From the NCBI GenBank assembly GCA_004557125.1, contig SFET01000014.1, positions 20,164 through 84,163 on the forward strand: 64,000 nt of DNA. Reading direction: 5' to 3'. A program made the translations under genes and the position numbers. Position 1 is the first letter of the stretch, and the number at the start of each line of letters is the position of its first letter. Under the pieces are notes generated by a model. That model worked only from the letters and a program-made list of their open reading frames with translations, was not told the DNA's origin and did no database searches. Of the stretch, positions 57,802 through 64,000 are shown one piece after another. This DNA comes from Clostridiales bacterium. Its GTDB lineage: Bacteria; Bacillota; Clostridia; Christensenellales; Aristaeellaceae.

Positions 57802-58875
57802 ATGAAGAAACTCGTATGCCTCATCCTCGCCCTGGCGATGGTGCTGACGGCGGCCTGCTTTGCTGAGAGCAGCACCGCGGTGAACGTTGACACCGTCTCT
57901 GCCCGTGAGAACCTGACCTGGGAATTCCAGAAGGACGAATACAAGCTGGTCTGCTACTGGCCGGCGCCGGACGTATTCTTTGACAACTACGTGCTGCAGG
58001 GCCTGGAGGCCTTCAATGAGGACTTCGGTCAGAACGTCGAGTGGCGCGTCGGCACCGAGTGGACCCAGGACGTCGAGAACCAGACCTGCGAGGGTCTGCG
58101 CGCCCAGGGCTTCGATCTGTTCTACGTGTTCGGCGCGGATACCGCAGGCGCCAACGCCCTGTACAAGGAGCTCTATGACAGCGGCGCCAAGGTCGTCAAC
58201 TACGCCGGCCTGGTGGACGATCCCCAGGAGTCTGCCATGACCCTGTGCTCCAACGTCTATGTGCAGGCCTACAATTCCGCCAAGCGCCTGATTGAGGAAA
58301 TGGGCGGCGAAGGCACCATCATCAACGTGCTCGAGCAGCTGGGCGACGTCAACACCCAGAAGCGTCAGCAGGGCGTCGAGGACGCGGTCGCGGAGTACGA
58401 GGGCGTGTCCATCGTGCAGACCCTGGCCGACATCACCACCGCTGCCCAGGGCCATGAGAAGGTCTCCGATGCGCTGGCTGCCAACGCCGGCGTGAAGGGC
58501 ATCATCGCCACCGGCGGCACCGCCTCTGCGGGCCTGGCCACCGCCATGGCGGACTACTATGCCGTCAATCCCGATGCGGATCACATCGTCTGCGCCACCA
58601 TGGACCAGGGCGACGAGGTCATGGCGGGCATCGCCGGCGGCTATGTGGACTACACCGTTGCGCAGAACGGCTGGGCAATGGGCTACGTCTCCCCGCTGAT
58701 CCTGATGTACATGGCCGATGGCTGGGAGCCCATCAACTGGGGCGCGCACATCGACACCGGTTACATCTTCATCGATGCGAGCAATGCCGACAGCTGGCAG
58801 GCGGACATCGAGGCGGCGGCCATGGAGATGATCGCCTCCATCGAGACCGAAGTTCTCAAGGCGCCCGAGGCATAA
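57802..58875 (+). CDS. Periplasmic-type sugar-binding protein of the ABC transporter
   Basis: A 357-residue lipoprotein-like protein starting behind AAAGGAGGA. The signal peptide is KKLVCLILALAMVLTAACFA; Cys20 follows a near-lipobox (TAAC). The type 1 periplasmic-binding fold follows (FDLFYVFGADTAGANALY, GEGTIINVLEQLGD, IIATGGTASAGLA). It belongs to the ribose/autoinducer-2-like cluster. Pentose or a related sugar is likely given the lyxose isomerase downstream. Confidence 0.88.
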   Translation: MKKLVCLILALAMVLTAACFAESSTAVNVDTVSARENLTWEFQKDEYKLVCYWPAPDVFFDNYVLQGLEAFNEDFGQNVEWRVGTEWTQDVENQTCEGLRAQGFDLFYVFGADTAGANALYKELYDSGAKVVNYAGLVDDPQESAMTLCSNVYVQAYNSAKRLIEEMGGEGTIINVLEQLGDVNTQKRQQGVEDAVAEYEGVSIVQTLADITTAAQGHEKVSDALAANAGVKGIIATGGTASAGLATAMADYYAVNPDADHIVCATMDQGDEVMAGIAGGYVDYTVAQNGWAMGYVSPLILMYMADGWEPINWGAHIDTGYIFIDASNADSWQADIEAAAMEMIASIETEVLKAPEA

Positions 58876-58913
58876 GGCTGAAGTGCGCACAGGCGAGACC
58901 AAATGAAGCATTC

Positions 58914-58952
58914 GCGCCGGGCGGCGGAGGCGCATCCGCTGCCGCCCGGCGC
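58914..58952 (+). other. Intercistronic hairpin between binding-protein and ATPase genes
   Basis: GCGCCGGGCGGC/GCCGCCCGGCGC perfect 12-bp stem without a T-run, in the 127-bp gap. Such stems usually stabilise the upstream message so that more binding protein is made. Confidence 0.6.
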
Positions 58953-59002
58953 GCCCCGAAGGGACACCCCGCAACAACGGCACGCTGGATCGGAGGCAAA
59001 TT

Positions 59003-60517
59003 ATGCTGGAGCTCAAGAACATTTCAAAGTCCTTTGGTGGCGTAAAGGCACTGCAGAACATTTCCGTGCAGTTTCATGAGGGCGAGATTCACGCGATTCT
59101 CGGCGAGAACGGCGCCGGAAAATCCACGCTGATGAAGATCGTCTGCGGAATCTACCAGGCCGACCAGGGCGAAGTGATTCTCGACGGCAAGAAGATGAAG
59201 CTGAACGATTACAACGATGCCATTCACAACGGCATCAGCATCGTCAATCAGGAGATCAATCTGATTCCCGAGAGCAGCATCGCCGAAAACATTGTGCTGG
59301 ACAAGATGGACCAGTTCACGAAGCTGGGCTTTGTCAACTGGAACAGAATCAACGAGACGGCCAAGAAGTACATGGACATGGTGGGCCTGGAGTTCGACCC
59401 CAAGACCCCCGTGATGAAGCTGAGCGCTGCCCACAAGCAGCTGATTCAGATCGCAAAGGCGCTCTCCGCCAATGCGAAGGTATTGATGCTCGATGAGCCC
59501 ACGTCGAGCCTGACCCAGTACGAGGCGAACATCCTCTTCAACCTCGTGCGGGAGCTGAAGAAGAAGGGCGTCATCATGATCTTCGTCTCCCACAAGCTGG
59601 AGGAGGTCATGGAAATCTGCGACAAGGTCACGGTGTTCCGCGACGGCCAGTACATTGGCACCGGCGACACCAGGGATCTGACCAAGCAGCAGATCATTAA
59701 GATGATGATTGGACGCGAGTCGAACATCCACTATCGTGGCCGGCTCGACGCTGAAAATAACCCCGTGGCCCTGGAGGCAAAGCACATCTGCTCCAAGCTC
59801 CACGGCCTGCAGGATCTGAATTTCTACGTGCGCCGCGGCGAGATCCTGGGCTTCTACGGCCTGGTCGGCTCCGGCCGCAGCGAGCTCGCCCGCACCGTGC
59901 TGGGCATCGACAAGATGGACAGCGGCGAGGTGTACCTCAACGGCGAGCGCATCCAGACCCGCTCCTTCGCGGAGAGCCTGCACAAGCACGGCATCGGCTA
60001 CATCACCGAGAACCGAAAGGAGGAGGGCCTGTTCCTGGATGACAGCATTAAGATGAACATCAGCCTGAACACCCTGCGCAAGTTCTATCTGGCCAAGGCT
60101 GTGCCGCTGATCAAGCCCGCGCTGGAGGCGGAGAACGCCGAAAAGTTTGTGGAAAAGCTGGAGATCAAGACGCCCTCCATCAATCAGAAGGCGGCCAGTC
60201 TCTCCGGCGGCAACCAGCAGAAGGTGGCCATCTCCAAGTGGCTGTCGGTGGGCTGCGACGTGCTGATCATCGATGAACCCACCGTCGGCGTGGATATCGG
60301 CGCCAAGGAGTACATTCACGACCTGATCTGGAGCCTGGCCAAGGATGAGGGCAAGGCCATCATCCTGATCTCCTCGGATATGAACGAGATCATCAGCCTG
60401 TCCCGGCGCATGCTGATCTTCAAGGAGAAGCAGATCGTGGACGAGCTCAAGGGCGAGGACTTCTTTGCCAGAAGCGGCGCGGAAATCAGTGCTGAAATCG
60501 GAAAATCCTTTATCTGA
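59003..60517 (+). CDS. Sugar ABC transporter ATPase (RbsA-like, double ABC)
   Basis: A 504-residue protein with two ABC domains. The first has Walker A LGENGAGKSTLMK and Walker B VLMLDEPTSSLT. The second has a degenerate Walker A (YGLVGSGRSELAR) but a full signature LSGGNQQKVAISKWL and Walker B LIIDEPTVGVDIG. This asymmetry is normal for RbsA/MglA. It powers import through the permease at 56736. Confidence 0.94.
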   Translation: MLELKNISKSFGGVKALQNISVQFHEGEIHAILGENGAGKSTLMKIVCGIYQADQGEVILDGKKMKLNDYNDAIHNGISIVNQEINLIPESSIAENIVLDKMDQFTKLGFVNWNRINETAKKYMDMVGLEFDPKTPVMKLSAAHKQLIQIAKALSANAKVLMLDEPTSSLTQYEANILFNLVRELKKKGVIMIFVSHKLEEVMEICDKVTVFRDGQYIGTGDTRDLTKQQIIKMMIGRESNIHYRGRLDAENNPVALEAKHICSKLHGLQDLNFYVRRGEILGFYGLVGSGRSELARTVLGIDKMDSGEVYLNGERIQTRSFAESLHKHGIGYITENRKEEGLFLDDSIKMNISLNTLRKFYLAKAVPLIKPALEAENAEKFVEKLEIKTPSINQKAASLSGGNQQKVAISKWLSVGCDVLIIDEPTVGVDIGAKEYIHDLIWSLAKDEGKAIILISSDMNEIISLSRRMLIFKEKQIVDELKGEDFFARSGAEISAEIGKSFI

Positions 60518-60534
60518 CAAGTGGAGGTGCGCAA

Positions 60535-60867
60535 ATGGGAATTGTGAAAAACGGCTGCATCATCGGCGTAAAGCCCGGCATGCTGGAGCGGTACATCAAG
60601 CTGCATGACGAGCAGCCCGAGGAAATCCGCAACCTGCTGAAGGAGCACGGCTTCTTGAAGTGCGAGATCTTCGTCAAGGAGATCGCCGGCAAGACCTACC
60701 TCTTCCAGTACAACGAGGTGGATGAATCCAAGGACAATGCCGCGCTGTATGAAAACGCCGCCTATCAGGAGTGGCTGCGCGTGACGGGCGAGTGCCAGGA
60801 GCCCCTCGAGGGCGAAACCTTCTGGCAGAACCTGCCTCAGGCCTATACGCTTTTCAAGGATGAATGA
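60535..60867 (+). CDS. L-rhamnose mutarotase-like protein (RhaM family)
   Basis: A 110-residue protein of the dimeric alpha/beta-barrel RhaM/YiiL family. GVKPGMLERYIKLHDEQPEE matches the N-terminal His-containing motif, and the C-terminal W of FWQNLPQAYTLF is conserved. These enzymes interconvert sugar anomers. Here it probably serves the sugar taken by the lyxose isomerase 16 bp downstream. GGAGG precedes the start. Confidence 0.8.
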   Translation: MGIVKNGCIIGVKPGMLERYIKLHDEQPEEIRNLLKEHGFLKCEIFVKEIAGKTYLFQYNEVDESKDNAALYENAAYQEWLRVTGECQEPLEGETFWQNLPQAYTLFKDE

Positions 60868-60883
60868 GAAAGGTGGATTCAAT

Positions 60884-61567
60884 ATGAAGAGAACGGAAGT
60901 CAACGCAGCAATCGTCTGGGCCAAGGAGCTGCTGAAGAAGAACAACATTCGCCTGCCGGAGTACGCCTACTGGGATCTGGACAGCTGGAAGGCCAATCGC
61001 GACAAGCTGGGCACCATCCAGCACGTGATGCTGGGCTGGGACATCACCGACTTTGGCACGGGCAAGTTCTCCGAGATCGGCGCGGTGCTCTACACCGTGC
61101 GCAACGGCGATATGAACGACGCATCCATCGGCGTGCCCTACTGCGAGAAGTACATCGTCATGAAGGAGGGCCAGCGCCTGCCCAAGCACTACCACGAGTT
61201 CAAGACCGAGGACATCATCAACCGCGCCAACGGCGTGCTGGCGGTGTACCTGTGGAACACGGACGCTGAGGGCAATCAGCTGGAGACCGATGTCACTGTG
61301 CCCATGGACGGCATCGAGCGCACCTTCAAGGCCGGCGAGGAGATCCTGATCTATCCCGGCAACAGCATCAGCCTGAAGCCGCACATCGCCCACATCTTCG
61401 GGCCCAAGCCGGGCATGGGCGATCTGGTGGTCGGCGAGGTCTCCAAGGTCAACGACGACAACACCGACAACTACTTCCTGGAGCCCACCGCACGCTTTGC
61501 GGACATCGAGGAGGACGAGGCCATCCTGCATCCGCTGTGCAACGAGTACGACGTGCTCAACGGCTGA
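60884..61567 (+). CDS. D-lyxose ketol-isomerase
   Basis: A 227-residue cupin-fold metal isomerase. ATG 60884 is preceded by AAAGGTGG. The metal-binding residues are visible in PKHYHEFKTEDIINR (His, His, Glu) and LKPHIAHIF (His). Family members convert D-lyxose to D-xylulose, and some also act on D-mannose. It is the last gene of the operon. No xylulokinase is present in the window. Confidence 0.88.
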   Translation: MKRTEVNAAIVWAKELLKKNNIRLPEYAYWDLDSWKANRDKLGTIQHVMLGWDITDFGTGKFSEIGAVLYTVRNGDMNDASIGVPYCEKYIVMKEGQRLPKHYHEFKTEDIINRANGVLAVYLWNTDAEGNQLETDVTVPMDGIERTFKAGEEILIYPGNSISLKPHIAHIFGPKPGMGDLVVGEVSKVNDDNTDNYFLEPTARFADIEEDEAILHPLCNEYDVLNG

Positions 61568-61580
61568 GCATGAATGCGCA

Positions 61581-61617
61581 ACCGCCCCGGATCACACGAT
61601 CCGGGGCGGTTTTTGTG
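61581..61617 (+). terminator. Terminator of the sugar operon
   Basis: ACCGCCCCGGATC/GATCCGGGGCGGT perfect 13-bp stem followed by TTTTGTG. Confidence 0.9.
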
Positions 61618-61703
61618 TGCGGAGGAGCGTACGGCGTCCCTGCGCGAGGGGCGTAGGGGGCAGCATGCTGTTCCGCGCTGGATTCGCAGCTGGAATGCGG
61701 AGG

Positions 61704-61740
61704 GCAAACAACAGCGCCGGAGGACGAGCCTCCGGCGCTG
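61704..61740 (-). terminator. Terminator of the Big_2 surface protein gene
   Basis: CAGCGCCGGAGG/CCTCCGGCGCTG stem. On the minus strand it is followed by TTGTTTGCC, 20 bp beyond the stop codon. Confidence 0.8.
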
Positions 61741-61759
61741 CGCCGTTCCGGTTCGGATA

Positions 61760-64000
61760 TCAATCCAGGCTGGCCAGACGGCGGATCTTGTAGCCGCCGC
61801 CGGTGTAGCTGGCGATGTCCCGGATGGAACAGGAGATGGTGTTGGTGCCCGCTTCGCCGCCGCCCTGTTCGATGATGACCATCTGCGTGCGCGCCGTGTT
61901 GGCGTAGTAGAGGAACATCACCACATGGGAACCGGACTTGTTGAGCAGATCGCCGGGATGCAGATCGGTGGGATCCGTCAGCGTGCGATAGGCGGTGGTG
62001 GAGCCGATGCTGCGGGTGGTGTCCGCAGAGTGGCTGCTGCCCATGCCCCAGATCGCCATGGAGGCGAAGGAGGAGCAGTCGTTGCCGGGATAGTTCCTGC
62101 TGGTGAAAGCATCGCCGTTCATCAGGTAGTACCCCTTGCCGGAGTTGTAGAATTTGCCGGAGCTCAACACCTTGCTGACATTGTAGGTGCGGTTGCTCTG
62201 GGTGTAGGGGAGGCCATAGTACACGATGCCCGGCTTGAAGTCCTTGGCGCCGTTTTCGGAATTGGCGGCCCTCCAGTACAGCTCCGTGGTGTTGGTCATC
62301 CAGGGGAAGAGATACATGTCGAAGGCGCGCGTCACAATGTTCTTGCGCGTGTTGTAGTCCGAGGAGGAGATGATTCCCTGCGCGTAGAGGGATTCCAGCT
62401 CGAGATATGCGGATGCGCGCACGTTTTTGATCTGGGAGAGCGTGGTGGAGATGGAACCGACGGCGGTGCGCCGCTCGGGCATCTTCAGGCAGCGGTCGGG
62501 GCTGAGCACGGTCAGCTTGTAGCTCAGCGACAGCGCCGGGTTGCGGGTGGAGGTGCCGGTGATGGTCGCGCGGCCGTAGGACAGTGCGGTGATCTCGCCG
62601 GTCTCGGGATCCACCGACACAATCCCCGCATCGGAGGAACTCCACTGCAGCGCCGCAATGGCCGTCTCCGGGAAGACTGTGATGAGCGGCAGATAGGTGT
62701 CGCCCAGGTTCAGGAAGGAGGGCGGCGTCTGTGCAAAGGCGACACTCTCCGGGAAGTAGGGGTCCACCACCTGAATGGTGACGGTGGCAGAGAGGCCGTT
62801 GTGGGTTTTGACGGTCACCGTTGTGGTGCCGCGCATGATGGGCGTGACCAGGCCGTTTGCGTCGATGGTGAACAGGCCGGCGCGTGCGATGGAGTAGGTC
62901 AGCGTGGTGTAGCAATCCTCAGGCTGGAGGATGGGATTCAGCTGCAGCGTATCGTCCACATTGACCACATAGCTTGTTGCGTCGAAGGAGATGGAGCTGG
63001 GCGCCGGCTTGACCTCGATCTCATGATCGAAATACACGCCCTCCACATAGGTGGATGTGCGCACCGTGGCCACGCCCGGTCGCAGAGCGGTCACCAGGCC
63101 GCTTTCATCCACGGAGACTGCGTCGCCGCTGATCACTTCGTAGCGCAATGCACTGTGGCTGCCCTCGGGAAGCAGCATGGGATTGAGCTGCAGGGTTTGT
63201 CCCACGCCCAGCACGCGTACCGCGTCCAGGGAAATGGATTCCGGAGCCGGAACCACGGTGACGCTGCAGACGGCGGTCTTGCCGTTGTGGGTGGTGGCCT
63301 GAATCGTGGTCTCGCCGAGGGCGAGACCGGTGACCATGCCGGTCGCATTGACGGAAGCGATTTCCGCATCCGCAGAGAGGTAGGTCAGCGTGGTCGCCGT
63401 GCCGCTGGGAATGGTGTGGCCGAGCTGCTGGCTCTCGCCAACGCCCAGAACCAGGCTGGCGGGAGACAGCTTCAGCGAGGTCGGCGCCTTTTTGACGGTC
63501 ACTTTCAGCTTGAACGCCAGATCGTTGTAGGTCTTGATGGTGATGGTGGCGGTGCCGACCTTCACGGCCGTCACGATGCCATCCGCGCTCACCTTCGCGT
63601 AGCGGGTATTGCTGCTGGAGTAGCGGAAGCCGGAAGCGCTCCCGGGATCCACCATGGGCTCCAGCTGAACCTTGTCGCCCAGGCCGATGTTCAGCGTCGC
63701 ATAGGGGAGGGACACATAGGTCGGCGCAGGCACGACGGTGAGCGCACAGGAGTCGGACACGCCGTTGTAGGCGGTCGCGGTGATGGTGGCGACGCCCTCG
63801 GTCAGCGCGTGCACGGTGCCGTTAGCATCCACGGTGGCGACGGACGGATCCGAGGAGGTGAAGCCCACCGCACCGGCGCTGCCCTCGTTCAGGGCATAGC
63901 TCAGCTTCCAGCTGTCCAGCGCGCCGATGCGCAGCTCGTGGTCGGAGAGGGTCACGGACTCCGGCTCCGGCAGCACGTGAATCACGCCGGACTTGGACTT
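61760..64000 (-). CDS. Surface protein with Big_2 repeats and NlpC/P60-like C-terminal domain (5' end outside)
   Basis: The frame is open to the right edge, so the N-terminus is missing. At least 746 residues are visible. Six Ig-like Big_2 repeats of about 80 residues each show the pattern of L...G....L, SSD..VA.VDA.G.V.AL..G.ATIT. The C-terminal 260 residues resemble an NlpC/P60-like cysteine peptidase: NDCSSFASMAIWGMG (Cys), GDLLNKSGSHVVMFLYY (His) and IIEQGG. It is probably exported, binds the wall by its repeats and hydrolyses peptidoglycan or an amide. Catalysis is inferred. No anchor motif is visible. Confidence 0.8.
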   Translation of the reverse strand, partial: KSKSGVIHVLPEPESVTLSDHELRIGALDSWKLSYALNEGSAGAVGFTSSDPSVATVDANGTVHALTEGVATITATAYNGVSDSCALTVVPAPTYVSLPYATLNIGLGDKVQLEPMVDPGSASGFRYSSSNTRYAKVSADGIVTAVKVGTATITIKTYNDLAFKLKVTVKKAPTSLKLSPASLVLGVGESQQLGHTIPSGTATTLTYLSADAEIASVNATGMVTGLALGETTIQATTHNGKTAVCSVTVVPAPESISLDAVRVLGVGQTLQLNPMLLPEGSHSALRYEVISGDAVSVDESGLVTALRPGVATVRTSTYVEGVYFDHEIEVKPAPSSISFDATSYVVNVDDTLQLNPILQPEDCYTTLTYSIARAGLFTIDANGLVTPIMRGTTTVTVKTHNGLSATVTIQVVDPYFPESVAFAQTPPSFLNLGDTYLPLITVFPETAIAALQWSSSDAGIVSVDPETGEITALSYGRATITGTSTRNPALSLSYKLTVLSPDRCLKMPERRTAVGSISTTLSQIKNVRASAYLELESLYAQGIISSSDYNTRKNIVTRAFDMYLFPWMTNTTELYWRAANSENGAKDFKPGIVYYGLPYTQSNRTYNVSKVLSSGKFYNSGKGYYLMNGDAFTSRNYPGNDCSSFASMAIWGMGSSHSADTTRSIGSTTAYRTLTDPTDLHPGDLLNKSGSHVVMFLYYANTARTQMVIIEQGGGEAGTNTISCSIRDIASYTGGGYKIRRLASLD

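Overview
This window looks like chromosome from a GC-rich, spore-forming, probably gut-associated member of the Clostridia. That placement is an inference. It rests on SpoIVB, HrcA with a CIRCE operator, a Na+-pumping biotin decarboxylase locus, Firmicute gene orders such as hrcA-grpE-dnaK-dnaJ-prmA-rsmE-mtaB and tilS-hpt-ftsH, and strong AGGAGG-type ribosome binding sites.

Layout. Positions 1-3.8 kb are the integrase end of a Tn916/Tn1549-type integrative element: permease tail, sigma-like regulator, HTH protein, Xis and Int. It is inserted at the 3' end of tRNA-Arg(CCT), and a degenerate second tRNA-Arg lies just beyond. 4.2-8.7 kb carries gyrB-gyrA. 8.8-13.6 kb is a minus-strand translation block (ywlC, prfA, prmC, a DUF1385 membrane protein, rpmE). 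13.8-22.5 kb is the CIRCE-controlled heat-shock and RNA/protein-modification block ending in a HIT protein and rpsU. 22.9-27.7 kb holds an RNA-methyltransferase-like gene, rho with an expanded N-terminal linker, a dense array of intergenic hairpins and an AraC-type regulator. 28-32.3 kb has a D,D-carboxypeptidase and two membrane-anchored proteins of unknown role. 32.6-38.1 kb is a five-gene biotin-dependent carboxyltransferase/Na+ pump operon with two different carboxyltransferases and one biotin carrier. 38.3-48.8 kb has a CapA-like protein, glnS, prs, ridA, a VanW protein, ftsH, hpt and tilS.

The most unusual region is 49.1-53.2 kb. spoIVB is followed by two AT-richer blocks, each built the same way: a copy of the last 39 codons of spoIVB starting exactly at the presumed catalytic Ser codon, a terminator, cargo gene(s), and a near-identical 29-bp end. 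A third, diverged spoIVB 3' end follows the second block. This fits two tandem tail-restoring insertion cassettes with no recombinase of their own. The cargo is a PARG-like (TIGR02452) protein in the first, and a membrane zinc-ribbon protein plus a small unknown protein in the second. Removing both blocks in silico gives an uninterrupted spoIVB frame.

Downstream, 53.2-54.1 kb has a WapI-like immunity protein and an unknown protein, followed by purine nucleoside phosphorylase. 55.1-61.6 kb is a ROK-regulated sugar locus (ABC permease, binding protein, ATPase, mutarotase-like protein, D-lyxose isomerase) with a consensus promoter and a palindromic candidate operator. The window ends inside a minus-strand surface protein with Ig-like (Big_2) repeats and an NlpC/P60-like C-terminal domain.

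All assignments come from reading the sequence. No database search or folding program was run, and base-composition statements are by eye.
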